Positions 31,975 through 44,618 are shown, numbered from the stretch's first letter. The stretch: 64,000 bases of DNA from Chrysopilus asiliformis (GCA_964034945.1 OZ035962.1:68338274-68402273), one strand, 5' to 3'. Notes: a model not told the origin generated them from the sequence alone. Numbers and translations are program-made.

Positions 31975-34900
31975 ATGAATAATAATATAATTAATGAAAC
32001 ATGTAAAAAATTATTTAAAGATAATTTGGTACGCTGTATTTTAGCTTCTGTGATACTTTTCTCTCTCATAGCTGTTACATATTTAAGGTAAATTAATTGC
32101 AACACGATCTAAAATTTATTCCTATGAATGTTTTTTTTATATCGTTTCAGTACACTTTTTGGTATATTTACCTTATTTTCCTTCATATTCGGTTGTGTTC
32201 TTCCCATTATATTGCTAAAACATAGGAATATTGTTGTCAAATTATTGGCTAACATCAAAGAACTGTGCGGCTATTCAAACAATGTAAGTTGAAAGTAAAT
32301 AGCCCCTGTTTAAAAACAACATTACAAGTGATGATTCAGTGCTGTATTGCTTTATTTTTAGATAACCATAAGAGAATTACTACAAATGTTTAGTCAATTC
32401 AATATTAAATCAATATCCCATGGAGATTACCTTTCAAAACATTCTGCCCAAGTACATAACAGTTTAAAATATATCTGAATGTTAATGATTCTCATTTGAG
32501 GCTTTCTGCAAGGCATTTGATACAAATATACATATCTTTTAGGGCATTTGAGTTTTATTGATTCCAAATCCGGCTCAATAGTAAACGTCCAAGGTAGCCC
32601 CTTTTAAATATCTTAGTTTATATAGTTTCCAAAAGGACTTGGAATTTCACTAGTAGAGGGCCGAATTTTTACATTCGGCTTACGCAAACTAAATTTAAGG
32701 ACTATCGAAAAGTATGGAATCACTTTAAAACTGTGTCTCACTAAAATTGAAATGTGTTCTTTGTAACATTGCTAAGGAGTAATACAAGACGTGTAGTTCG
32801 GCATTTACCTTAATTTAGTATTACTGAAAACTTAAAACTGAAAGGTTTTTCGCGTAACTGCGATAATAGATGTGGGTAGATGGGTTCAACAAAAAGGAAT
32901 CGCTAATTTAGACAAGGTGAACAACGCAAAAAAATGGACATGACTTATCCTTCGAAGACAAGCCGAATTTTGACGGGAAACCCGGTCCAAGCTGCCCAAA
33001 ACTGGACTTGAAAATTTTCGCTGTCATCAACAATAAACGGAGTGCTTCTGTTAGGGATGTGGCAAAAAAAAATGCAGAACAACGGTCGGTATGGTTCAAC
33101 GAGCTAAGAAGCGGAATGGGTTAAGGACCTACCGAAAGCAATGGCAACCTAAACGGAGTCAAAAACAGCCAGCTTGTGTGAAACCTCTTGTTAGAAGACT
33201 ATGGAAATGTTTGGACGAAAAACCAGCAGTGCATCATCATGGATGATGAAACCTACGTAAACTTGGATTATTCCTGTCTACCCGGACCATAGTTTTACAC
33301 AATTCGGACAGGGAAAGTGATTAATAAGCCGAGAAGTCCATTCGAGTCGAAAAATTTGGGGCCAAGGTGATGGTTTGGCAGGCAATTTGTGAGTATGGCC
33401 TGAAATTATCGCCATTCATAACGAAAAACACTATAAACTCAGAAATTTATACTAAAGAGTGTCTTAAAAAGCGATTCTAACCCTTAACTTTGTTTTGGCC
33501 AGATTCGGCGACTTGCCACTATGCTACTCAGATCATAGAATGGATGGAAGCGAATGGTTTGGATTATGTGAAGAAGGAAATGAATTCGCCAAACTGCCCT
33601 GAGATTCGACCAATTTAACGTTTTTGGGCAATAATGAAGAGGAACTTGCGAACGAAGTTCCAGGCCTCGGAATCTTTCGACGAATTTAAAAAAAAATTAG
33701 TCGAAAGGGTCCAAATGATCTCGAAAATAGTTGTCCAGAAACTTATGGTTGGTATTCGACGGAAAGTGCGAAAAATAATGAATCAATAAAAATAATTGAC
33801 TATTTTTTGTATAAAAACATAACCCGTATGGTGATATAGCATTGTTCGAAGTTTAAGTGAACGGCGAACAGTTGTATCAAAATTCCACTTTGAAGTCAAA
33901 CTTTTGAATAAGTTTTTTTAAAATTTATTCCAATCGGATTTTAACGTATGGGAGTTTTATGTAGAATCATATCCTAAATAACTTTTGTTCTTGCACTTTT
34001 TTGATAAGATGCACCGTTTTTGAGATATTCACAAAAAACATTTTCGTTTGTATGGGGGGTACCCCCCCTAATGGTCCGTTTTTGCCCATTAACGAAAAAC
34101 GCATCAGCGCAAAATTTCAAGTCTGTAGCATTGAGCTACAGGCGGACAGACGGACGGACAGGCAAAAATCAATTTTTTTCATCATTCTAAATACTGGTGT
34201 AATTCATTTTTGTGTGTGATGACGGGATCTTGGTGTTACAAACGGTAAGGCAAATCTAATATACCCTTTGGTTTCACCATACGGGTATAAATATCTTTAA
34301 ATATACAGACATTAAGTTATTAAGCAAATGGGATACTAAATGAATCTTATCTAAAAAATTAAAACACCTTTTTCATGATTCCATACTTTTCGACACAGTC
34401 CTTATGTTGGAGTCTAACAGCTGTTACAATAAAACACGTTTAAATGCACAAGGATTTTTCTCACAATTTACTTGCATTTATCCATGTTTTGCATTTAAGC
34501 GTGTAAAATTTAATGTCATTTCGACATTTATGACGTTGAAAATTAATGCGTGTTGCATTTAAGCGTATTCTACTGTATTTGTAATCTAAGGGGTGTGCAT
34601 AAAAAAGTCACGCTAATGTGACCCCTTCCCTGGGTTATGTTGAAAACAGAGCAAGTTTATGTTGTGGCAATTTAATGTCCTGGAATTCATTCTAAGTAAA
34701 AAAATTTAAAATATTGGTTTCGAAGAATTTGTAACAGAAATGTTCAAATTTCTGTTTGTTATATTTTCAGTACGAGCCAAAAGTATCGGAATGTGATATT
34801 TGTGATACTAAACAATGTCAACGGCACAAATTATACGACATACCACGGGAACCATGGAAAGGACTTATTATAGACAAAGATTTGGATGAGGCCGTGGAAA

Positions 34901-37900
34901 GTGTGAGTTTTATATCTAATTCACAGGTCTCTATAATTTAAAATCGTATCTTTTTTGCAGTTTTATAGTCGTATACTGAATAGTTTTGTGAAAAGTTGGT
35001 TTCTGTTGCTCTCGCATGATGAAGATTTTGTTCAGACATTGAAGCAGGGGTTACGGGAGGCAACATGCCATTTAATAATAAAAATCAAGAGCTTGGATGC
35101 TGCACACATCATCACCAATAAATTACTTCCATTAGTTTTTGAACACATTGAAGTGATACAGAAAATGCTCATAGATGGAACGGCAATGGACAAACTTCCA
35201 AACGGTTTTATACAAAACGATCGACCAATTCATCCAGCAGTGATTAATCGCAAATCTGAAATTGATTATTTACGAGCTGTGGCCAAGTCCCTAATACCTC
35301 GGATCTTCCACAGTGAAAACTTTGACAGTAAGATATTTTTTAGCTTGGTTAGGGAATTGATCGCTTGCTGGGTACTGTTGCCCCTAATGGATGTCATCTC
35401 CGATCCGAATCTCATAAATTTAATGATTATTACTGCAACCAATAAAAAATCCACAACAAAAGTTAAAAGGAGTAAAAGCATTTCTGCGTATCGCGTAGAA
35501 TTTCTTAAGAATTTTGTCACCAGGAGTGATGATAATGTAATTAAAAGGGATGACACATTCCTCACCGATCGCAGTCAATTATATTCATTTATGCAGTTCC
35601 TCAAAAAAGAAGGCGCCGTTGAGATTTTGAGTTTCTATTTGGACGTTGGTAAATTTATATCGCTGATTTTTTATTAATTTTTTTCATTACCGTCAAATAT
35701 TTGTTGCGTAGATAATTTAAACAAAGAACTACAAGATCCAAAGGTCACAACAGATCCCGCCAAATTATCGTCATTGTATCAACAGTCAGAAAAACTTTTA
35801 GAGAATTATAAAACACTCTTCAAAAGTAGTGGATCTCCGAATATACCAAAGACATGTACTTTAACAGAGGCTCATGAGAATATCAAAATGAATTTAGAGG
35901 GTAAATGGCGGAAGGAATTTCACAAAACTCCAGACTTTTATAAGTTGGTCTACGGCTCAAAAGAAATCAAGTTAATTGATGATAATAAGTAAATTTTTTG
36001 CGTTCACTTTGTATAATTCTTGTTACATTAGATGATTTGAAATTTTCTAGGGGATTGGAGCAGACGGGTGCTGTGTCTCGATTTGGTTCCAAACTCAAAG
36101 ACGCTATTCGTGGTGCGATCGATGGCGCTCCATTAGAGGCGACTGAAGTTCCAACAGTGTGGGATGCTTTGGCTGAACCACAAGTATGATAACTTTATTT
36201 TAACTTAACTTTAATTGAAATTTAACCTTTGATAAGGTGACGAGATTTTTGAAGTCATAATGCGGGACGCAGGCAAACCATTTTTTGTAATCGTATATTT
36301 AAAAGTCTGTCGTTTTGATCATTTTGTGTCAGAGGTAACCATTTTTTCTTTTACCACCAGCACCACAAAAATTTCTCAAATTCTCATCGTTGCAAAAGAA
36401 CTGCAATAAGCGACTACCTTAAGGCAGAGAACAAATAATCTAGAAAATAAACTCTTAGAACAAATTTTTAGAGAAAATTTTTCCACTGTGAGATGAAGCA
36501 AGAGGAAGCGAAAAAATTAGCCTGCGACGAAATTTATTATTCTAAGGCCCGCCGTACACTTGAGCTAAGCCAGCTCAACCATATGCCTGTTTAGAAGTTG
36601 ACGTTTAGCGCTTCATCTTATCCTCACTTTGGTACGTGACGAAACACGCGACGTGAAGCATTAAACAAACACATAGCTGAGCTGGCGTAGCTCAAGTGTA
36701 CGGCGGTCCTTAGAATAATAAATAATAAATGTGCCGGAGACTAAAAATTTCCACATATATTTAGAGTCAAATATACTCCTCAATTAATCCCAAGACAGAG
36801 CCAACACACAAAAATCTCAAATCGACCTTGGAGTCGGTACCTACTAGTTTGATGACCTTCAGCATATACCAAGAGTTGGCCCCCGAAAATGTATTTTCTT
36901 CTAAAATATATTAACGCATTTTCAAGTTAGTTTACTTAGTTTTTAGTGACCTAGGATAGAACAAATTTCAACCATATCCAACAAAATTACAATTAAACTA
37001 ACCATTCATCTGACTTTTTGTTCAATGCAGAATATATTATGATCAGTGCTGGTCACTTTATTTTAATGTCGAATGCGGATCGCATCATACCCAATGTGGG
37101 CCATTTTGCAGGATGGTTGCCAATTCGGGACAACCGACTAAAATGCGGGACTGTTCCGCGTAATGCGGGACCACTTAATGAATGGTATTAAAACCACTTG
37201 AAAAATCGAAATCAGCCGTCGAATTCTTGGTACATATAACGAAGTTCATCCCTAATGAAATTCGATATCCATAAATACGAATTAGACCTTTTACATCAAT
37301 GGTAGTGACATGAAATGGTGTTGTATTTGTTTCTTGCTTCCAATAAAACGCCAATATTTGAGTTTCGTCCAGCTAAGAATGTTACGAGTGAATCAAAATA
37401 AAATTGTTTAATTATTGTCGTATTGACAGACCGGAAATATAATGTAGAATTATATAATTCCAAACGAATTAGATCAAAATTATCGTTCTTAAAAAATGCC
37501 GTCGGATTCATCGCACTTTTTATACCCGTATGGTGAGACCAAAGGGTATATTAAATTTGCCTTACCGTTTGTAACACCAAGATCCCGTCATCACACAAAA
37601 AAATGAATTACACCAGTGTGTTTAGAATGATAAAAACAGTTGAATTTAGCATGTCCGTCCGTCCATCCGTCTGTGGCGCGGATTCCGGGCCCACGGATTG
37701 AGTTAGAGAGTTGAAATTTTATGCAGATTCGTTTTTCGTAAAATGCAAGGCTAAGTTCGTTAATGGGCAAAAATGGACCAATAATTAAATACGAACGAAA
37801 ACGTTCTATATCTGAAAAACAACGCATTTTTTTGTGATTCTACATAAAACTCCTATACATCAAAATCCGATTGGAATACATTTTAAAAAATCTTATTCAA

Positions 37901-40592
37901 AAGTTTGACTTCCAAGTGGAATTTCAAACTCTTCGCCGTCCACTTAACAATCACCATAGCCATATCACCATAGGGGTTTTCAATAGTTGCCAGATTAGCA
38001 ATTATAGCTTTTGTTATGTTTTTCGTTTTTCTTACCTTTAGGTTGACCGAAAGGACAGGAAAAAATTATTTGGCCGGAATTACTTCCAAATAACCATTGT
38101 CTCAGTACTTTACTTAAATACTTTTCATGCTAAATTGTATTTAAATGCTCGCCACCAGATGGGAAATTACCCAATCCAAAAAAATTATCACCCTTAGCAA
38201 ATCATTCAGGTCGGTTTTTATCGAATTTACCAAAAATCCGCCTGCAGAACTGGGTCCCGGATGTCCCCAGCTCATATCGCACATGGACTGTAGTATCTCA
38301 AAACAATGTGTTTTTGAGTAATTATTCCATTATGTAAAGGAAAATTGACTGAATCAAATGAAAAACAAATTTAAATGTAAACGTAGTCCTAAAATTTATT
38401 TATTTTTGGTTTTTTAAATTCCCATTTTTTTAAATTTAAATTGATTTTGTGGAAAACAAACCTAACTCTATCTTTTATTATTGCAAACAAAAAAATGAAG
38501 CAAATGATCTGTAAATTATTATCAAAAGAGTAATAAATTGAAATATTACTGTACAGACAACAGAAAAAACAATTATTCATAAACAATTATTTTGAAATGA
38601 AAACTTTGAATGCGTTTTTCTTGAAATGGCCGATTTTGAGATACTACAGTCTACGGGACCATGTGCGATATATCCATTGACTCTGTTTGTTCAGTCTGAA
38701 AAATACCATTGTGTATATGTGTGTCTGCACACATTCGCAAGTTTGAAAGCTGTTAACGTCCCATAGAATCCTATGAAACGCGATTTTTAAACATTCCAAA
38801 TTGATGTATGGCAAAGACTCATATTCTATTAAAGTACTTGGCCCGTATTCCGGAGGTCGGTGGTTCAATTCTCGATAGCCGCACGCTGTCATTCAAGTCC
38901 ACTCAACTTGCTTTAAGAAATGACTAGTGGTGGTTGCCGCTTGGTGTTAACGACATTATCAGGTTAGATTGCTATCACGGCCTCTGCTATTGATGAGCTG
39001 CAATGTAAGAACCTTACAAATGTTGTAATTCAACAATGGTTCGCAATCCATGTAAAAATGTAGGTGCGAAGCAGGGAAGAAATTGTTATGAAATCTCAAT
39101 TGAGGAGGCTCAGGCTATTTTAGAGCTGTACCGCCGAGGATGATGATGATGATATTCTAAACACTGTCTCAGAAGAAGATTTTTTTTATTCGAAAAAACG
39201 AACAATTTCCGAAAAATTGCCAAAAAAAATTTCCATTTGTATGGGGAAGCGGAAAAGGTGTAGTTTAAATTTTGTCGTTTTTGGATGGGATTTAAGTTTT
39301 GGTGGAAACCTATTCTGTGTCAAATTTCAAATTTCTACCTTAATTAGTTCTCGAGTTTTCAAATGTTTTTGTATAAAAAACTTCAACGTAATATCCAATT
39401 TTTCAACGTAGGAGGCTGTATTAGGTAAAAAAGGTATCATATTGGTAGGTGGATAAAGCTATGTTTTTAACAAAGTCTTCGAAAAAATGAAGCGTTTTTA
39501 AAAAAATGCTAACTTTTTGTCTATTTGTACTGACGAGGAGAGAAGGGGTGGTTCAATTTTTCCCATTTCCGTATGTGATTTAACTTTTGTTAAAAGATGC
39601 ATATGTGCTAAATTTCAAGTTTCCATTTGACTTAGTTCTCGGCGTTTTGAGTACTTTTGTAATAAAAATTTTAATATAATTGCCAATTTTCATCATATGA
39701 GGTTAAATTATGTAACAAAAATTTAATTATATAAGAAAGGAACAATTGATTCGAAAAACTAGATTAAGAAAACCTTGAAAATGCTTTTAGGTCTCCAGTG
39801 GCAATCCAACAATCTACAATTCAGTCGCACAGAAATTACGCAAAGAACGAGGACAGAATTTGGATTCATTTCTAGTAACATTTATGCAATCTCTTGAACA
39901 AAGGTATGATCGAATTATTCTATTTTTGCACCCGTAATTCCATTGCCTTCATTTTAGTACGGATGTCGGAGAAGACGTAATCGAGATTCATGAAACAAAA
40001 CAAAAACATAAACCGCAGCCACCAGGAAGAAATTTGGTATTTGGAAATCTCTTTGAACTCAATAAATCATCCAGAAATATTCATTTGTCATCGAATCTTA
40101 GTTCCAGTAACGTTAGAGGTCCAACACAATGTTTTTTATACATTCGTAAGTTAAATTGAAAAAAATCAGTTTTGTTGTTACCTAAATCGATAAAACATGT
40201 TTTCAGTTGATAAAATACTCGATGCTCCAAAGATAATCGTGCAATTGATATTTGCATTCGTTTGCATCTCGCGAAACACTGTCGATTCCCTCATATGCCA
40301 AATGATAAACAAATTAATAAGGCTGGGGCTATATGAGCCAAGATTATCTTTCCTAATACGATTACTAGAAGCACATCTGTTTGGCCCCAAACAGCCAGAA
40401 GTATCGCCAACTGAGCTCTTGGAACGACAGCGTCAGGCGCGAAAGCGGATGGAGAAGATTCGCAAAGGTCTTGGAAATGTTGTCGATGTCATGCAATCGC
40501 CATCTTTAAATAAACATTTAATGTATTGTGCTTTTGATGTTATCTTGGCCGAGCTATACCCAGAGTTTGATTATATCGAAAGATCAGTATAA
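31975..40592 (+). CDS. SNX14-type sorting nexin (PXA-RGS-Nexin_C)
   Basis: Coding exons read: 31975-32087, 32151-32283, 32362-32451 (least certain), 34771-34902, 34961-35648, 35712-35988, 36051-36183, 39791-39903, 39958-40145 and 40207-40592. All phases agree and give about 750 residues. Exons 1-2 encode two hydrophobic helices, an ER-membrane hairpin as in SNX14. Exon 4 has CDICDTKQCQRH, matching the Cys motif after the hairpin. Exon 5 is the PXA domain (DDE-like HDEDFVQTLKQGLREATCHL). The RGS-like part runs from SQLYSFMQFLKKEGAVEIL through exon 6. Exons 8-10 match the linker (KLRKERGQNLDSFLVTFMQS) and Nexin_C (ending LAELYPEFDYIERS). Family members tether ER to lipid droplets or endosomes and bind lipids. 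No PX domain is found; human SNX14 is about 196 residues longer. AATAAA lies at 40616. Confidence 0.88.
32698..34402 (+). mobile_element. Tc1/mariner DD37E relic in SNX14 intron 3
   Basis: Inverted ends AAGGACTATCGAAAAGTATG and the complement of CATACTTTTCGACACAGTCC are flanked by TA (32696-32697, 34403-34404). Plus-strand pieces show MDDETYVNLDYS (first Asp, near 33240), PDSATCHYATQIIEWMEANG (second Asp, near 33507) and CPEIRPI-stop-RFWAIMKRNL. The stop stands exactly where the catalytic Glu belongs, 37 residues after the Asp. Several frameshifts and one other stop are present. A reverse copy of the 0.5-kb repeat (33811-34290) inserted after the coding part. Confidence 0.85.
33811..34290 (-). 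repeat. 0.5-kb dispersed repeat family, copy 4 (inverted, nested)
   Basis: Read in reverse, it runs from ...TATACCCGTATGGTGAAACC (34290) through GTCC runs to ATAACCCGTATGG at 33820. About 35 bp near the 3' end, including AATTGCCAATCTGGCAATTA, are deleted. It sits inside the DD37E relic. Confidence 0.8.
36541..36714. mobile_element. MITE with 36-bp arms (SNX14 intron)
   Basis: The arms TCTAAGGCCCGCCGTACACT... and the complement of ...GTGTACGGCGGTCCTTAGA are nearly perfect inverted repeats around a ~90-bp centre. The AATAATAAATAATAA tract beside it makes the target duplication hard to define. Confidence 0.75.
37520..38023 (+). repeat. 0.5-kb dispersed repeat family, copy 5
   Basis: It starts TATACCCGTATGGTGAGACC and ends AGCTTTTGTTATGTTT. 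The G run and its flanks are replaced by AATAATTAAATACG, and about 50 bp of the middle are lost. It lies in the large SNX14 intron where PX-coding exons would be expected. Confidence 0.8.
38273..38672. mobile_element. Inverted-repeat element (ATATCGCACATGG ends)
   Basis: The left end ATATCGCACATGGACTGTAG pairs with the right end, whose complement reads ATATCGCACATGGTCCCGTA then GACTGTAGTATCTCAAA. The two arms differ by a 5-bp insertion. The 400-bp interior is AT-rich and non-coding. Confidence 0.65.
38830..39155 (+). repeat. tRNA-derived SINE, copy 4
   Basis: It lacks the first ~25 bp of the head but has the B box GGTTCAATTCTCGA, the full body, and the 3' end GGGAAGAAATTGTTATGAAA followed by (GAT)n. 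It is in the same orientation as the host SNX14 gene, in its large intron. Confidence 0.75.
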
Positions 40593-40639
40593 ATTTATTA
40601 CTATTTATTGTTTTAAATAAAAAAAAAAGAAATGTGTTA

Positions 40640-43600
40640 TTAATCGGTTTTTATATTCGATTGAGGATTGCCTCGTGACAACAGCCATAGTCCCGCTAAA
40701 ATAAATGCTAATCCAACCATGGTCCAATACGTAATCTTCTCATCAAACAATACTGCTCCATATATAAACTATCCAGAAAAATTGGAAAATCAGAGTTCAT
40801 TTTAGTTTTGTATTGATAATAGTTACTGAAAAGATATAATTTGTTGCAGCGCTCATGACAGTGGCCCGTAGCGAACCGCCAGCCGTGTGTAGGGCCTTTA
40901 CAAATGTTGTCCACACAAATGCATTACAACACAGCATAAGAATGACACAAATACCACGATATATCCAGATATTCTGAAAGAGCAAATTTTAAGTTCCATT
41001 TCAATGTCCATTTAATATAAAAACATAACAAAAGCTATAATTGCCAATCTGGCAATTATTGAAAACCCGTATGGTGATTTAAGTGAATGGCAAACGGTTG
41101 TATCAAAATTCCACTTTGAAGTCAAACTTTCCAATAAGATTTTTTAAAATTTGTTCCAATCGGATTTTAATGTATGGGAGTTTTATGTAGAATAATATCC
41201 TGAATAACTTTTGTTCTTGGACTTTTTTGATAAGATGCACCGTTTTTGAGATATTCGCAAAAATCGTTTTCGTTCGTATGGGGGGTACCCCCCCCTAATG
41301 GTCCATTTTTGCCCATTAACGAACTTAGCCTCGCATTTTACGAAAAACGGATCTGCGCAAAATTTCAAGTCTCTAGCTCAATCCGTGCGCCTGCAATCCG
41401 CGCCACAGACAGACAGACGGACGGACATGCAAAATTCAATTTTTTTTATCATTCTAAACACACTGGTGTAATTCATTTTTGTGAGTAATGACGGGATCTT
41501 GGCGTTACAAACGGTAAGGCAAAGTTAATATACCCTTTGGTTTCACCATACGGGTATAAAAACATGGCGAATATTTTCACCTTCTAAATAAGGGGTCATC
41601 AAAGTAACTGTCGCTCCCTTTACAATCAAAATTTATAACCACTAAAATTAAAATACAGTTCAATGAAACACAACCTTCCACGGCAATGGCTTGACACGAA
41701 CTGATTTAAAATGAAATGCGTCATGCTAATAATGCCCCGATTCCAACTCAAAGCACGATTCGTTTTATTCCTGCGATCCGAAGCCGCACACACAAGCATT
41801 ACAGCACACAATAAAAGGTCGATTATAGTGGCTACGCTGTTAAAGCCAATCTGTGTAATGAGCTAGCCGAACCACTAGCTGATGATGCCTGCTCTAAATT
41901 ATAGGCTCTCTAGCTAAGACGATTTGGAAAAGCGACATGCTTCATCCTTGGTTAAAAAAATGTATTTAACAGTCAGTGTTCAAGTCCATTAAATTGTAAG
42001 CGAGTTTTTTTAGGTCAACCCAGCTTATTATATGCGGGTATCTTAATTGAATGAGCCATTATAGGGTAATTCTGACATTAACACATAGATGCCTCAAGTT
42101 AGAAAACAAAGCTACTATATTTCTCCATATGAATGGTATTATTTAGTTTATAATTATATGAATATTGCCGAAAATGTATAAAAATGCCACTTCTATATTT
42201 CTCAATTTTAGATACGCAGAATTTCAAAATCCCCCACACATACTCATACGCGAAATCAAATAAACACCAGAATAGTGACGTACAGTAATCCCCGGATAAC
42301 CACACATGGGGAAAAATCATTGCTTTGTTGTGCAGTTACGAGGGCTAAGCGCAAACCCAGATACTCTTTTAACAGCAAAAAATTTCGCGCTTCTGCGGAG
42401 CCTGTTTTACTGCACGAAATTGTCCAGGAGTGATATTCCGTAACTTGTTTCAAGCGTTTGGTTCGAGTTAGAAGAACAAGACTCTATTTTGACCGAAATA
42501 AATGACAAAGAGAAACCGAGATAGCAAATACCACTTTTTCTTCTAACTCGAAATAAACGCTTGAATCAAGTTACGGAATACCACTCCAGGTATCAGGGAT
42601 TCTTAATTGAAAAATAATTGTGCATTTACTTTCTAGAATAGTAAAATCAGAACATAATTGCACTCACTGGAGCTGTTTTCCACCCTTTCTGTGTAAAGAT
42701 ACGAGGCCGTGCTGAAAAGTAATCGCCCCAGGCAAGATAACACAGTTTTTTCGGCAAAACTCATTTTATTTCTCAACATAGTCTCATTTTAGGGCGATAC
42801 ACTTTGTCCGACGATTCTCCAATTTCTTGAACCCTCCGAATAATACTATTCTCGAAGCCATCAAAATAAACCTCTGTTTCAGCGATGACCACCTCGTTCA
42901 AATCAAATCTCTTGCAATCGAGCCATTTCTTCAAGTTTGGAATTAGATTATAGTCGGAGGGGGCCAAATCTGAAGTGCATAGTGGATGAGGAACCTATTC
43001 GTAGTACAATTTATAAAATTTTGCCATTACGAGTGCGGACTTGTGCGCCGGTGCGGTGGAAGAGCACTTTCTTCTTAACCAAATGCACCGCTTTCGCTTC
43101 AAATCGGAGTCGAATCGATCCAACAGCTCAGCATAATATACGCCAATGAGCGTTTTGACATTTTCAAGATAATCGATATGAATGATACCGTGCTTATCCC
43201 AAAAAACTTCGGCTTCGATTCGCAAAAGTTCACTGTTTCGACTGTTTCTTAGTCTTTGGTGTGTTGTGATAGATTCATGTTTCTTCCACGGCTACAAAAC
43301 AGCGCTAAAAGTCCTTATCGCAGTTGAACATCGCCAAACACTAGTTTCAAGTTGTCACACTGTTTCGCCCGTTTTCAACAGAGAGCAAACGCGGCACCCA
43401 TTTGCCAGCGAGCTTCCTCATTCCCAAATATTCATGCATTATATTCTCTACTCATTCAAGTGAGATGCCCACATCCTCAGCAATCTCGCGCACGTTCACT
43501 CGTCGATCGTCAATCATGATACCATGGATTTTATCAATCATTTCTGGTGTGGTGACCTCGTTTGGACGGCGTGAACGCTCTTACGACCGCGTTTAAATTC

Positions 43601-44618
43601 AGCTGCCGAATATTTTATTGTTGATCTCGCTGCAACAGCTTTTGGCGTGTGCGAAACGGGCTAATTGCTTGCCAATTTCCGCTATAATTCTAATTTTTAT
43701 TGGAAAGTTTCCACTTCGCTGTGATAACTGAATAAATGGAAACGTATTAGAATTAGCATGCAATTAGACCGTTTCGCACATACCTTAAGTTGTTACTAAG
43801 TTATTAGCATCTTATTGGTAAGAACCTTTTTGTCTCGATAATTTTCTCGATAAAACGTACCGTTTTCGAAAAAATCGCAAACAATTGTTACATGGGGGAA
43901 AAAAATTTTATACGAAAAACGCCTTTATCTAAATTTCAAGTTTGTAACTTGACATTGATCGAATTATTGGATTTATTCAAGATATAATAAGTTTTCCTAA
44001 AAAAAACCTTTAGAAAATGAATCAAATAACATCTTTAGCCCATTAATGCCTATGAGAAAACCACACAAAAACGTATTATAAAATATACAAAATAAACAGA
44101 AAATCCTCGTAAAAAATTTTATGCATAAATCTATCATATGTTAAACTAGTTTCAGTCGATTTTCAGGTAAAGCCAGTGATGTTTGTAAATGCAAACACAG
44201 ATCAGTTTGGCTTCGCCTGAAAATCGACTTAAGCTACTTTAACTTATTACCATAGATATATCCTGTGTACTAGCTTGAGTACAGTGGGCGTTAATGCGTT
44301 AACTTATTTTGGAATTTTTATGGACACATCCATGTTCGAAACCAATACACATATTTTTATTTGATGAGATATAGGAATTTAATGTTTGGTCTAGCCATAA
44401 TTGAGTAAGAACCCACTCACCCCAAACCCTATTTCGAAATCAAAGATCGTATATCTTGGATATTCCTCAGAGCCCATCAATTTTCCAAATAAACTGGCTG
44501 TAGATGCACACAATCCTGATATAATAGCAAAATACGGCTTAGGTTTCGCCGAGTCAATTGATTCTGGCAGTCGTTCTTCTGGCTCTGCATTTTGTTTTGT
44601 ATTTTTTAGTTTTCCCAT
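40640..44618 (-). CDS. TMEM42-type four-plus-helix membrane protein
   Basis: Three coding exons, 44618-44421, 40973-40827 and 40768-40640, all in phase 0, give 157 residues, close to the 159 of human TMEM42. The hydrophilic N-terminus (MGKLKNTKQNAEPEERLPES) precedes AIISGLCASTASLFGKLMG. Exon 2 carries GICVILMLCCNAFVWTTFVK and SLRATVMSAATNYIFS, and exon 3 carries FIYGAVLFDEKITYW and MVGLAFILAGLWLLSRGN. The pattern of small-residue helices is that of the EamA/DMT-like transporter fold, which is why TMEM42 is counted with that group; its substrate is not known. Intron 1 is 3.4 kb and full of transposon remnants. The stop lies 47 bp from the SNX14 stop on the other strand, so the 3' ends probably overlap. 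Confidence 0.85.
41017..41558 (-). repeat. 0.5-kb dispersed repeat family, copy 6 (inverted)
   Basis: This is a full-length reverse copy in TMEM42 intron 1, with AACATAACAAAAGCTATAAT at its 3' end and GGTTTCACCATACGGGTATA at its 5' end. AAAAACAT occurs just outside both ends and may be a target duplication. Confidence 0.8.
42424..42590. mobile_element. Foldback MITE with ~50-bp arms
   Basis: The arms CCAGGAGTGATATTCCGTAA... and the complement of ...TTACGGAATACCACTCCAGG face each other around a ~60-bp loop. No coding capacity. It lies in TMEM42 intron 1. Confidence 0.7.
42700..43600 (-). pseudogene. mariner DD34D transposase relic
   Basis: Minus-strand pieces in order: RRPNEVTTPEMIDKIHGIMI and VREIAEDVGISLE (helix-turn-helix, about 43575-43460), AEVFWDKHGIIHIDYLENVK (about 43215-43155), APAHKSALVMAKFYKL, and APSDYNLIPNLKKWLDCKRF (about 42965). 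The APSDY block holds the third Asp of the DD34D mariners. Stops and frameshifts separate the pieces. One terminal end, ACGAGGCCGTGCTGAAAAGT, is visible at 42701; the other end is lost where another MITE begins. Confidence 0.8.
43645..43786. mobile_element. Small MITE (GTGTGCGAAACGG ends)
   Basis: The left arm GCGTGTGCGAAACGGGCTAA and the right arm, whose complement is GTATGTGCGAAACGGTCTAA, are inverted over about 35 bp. It adjoins the truncated mariner relic. Confidence 0.65.
44039..44298. mobile_element. TTAA-flanked MITE, copy 2 of the 1461-1748 family
   Basis: The inverted ends CCCATTAATGCC are flanked by TTAG (a changed TTAA, 44035-44038) and TTAA (44299-44302). The palindromic centre with TTTGGCTTCGCCTGAAAAT is shared with the copy at 1461-1748, in the opposite orientation. 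Confidence 0.75.
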
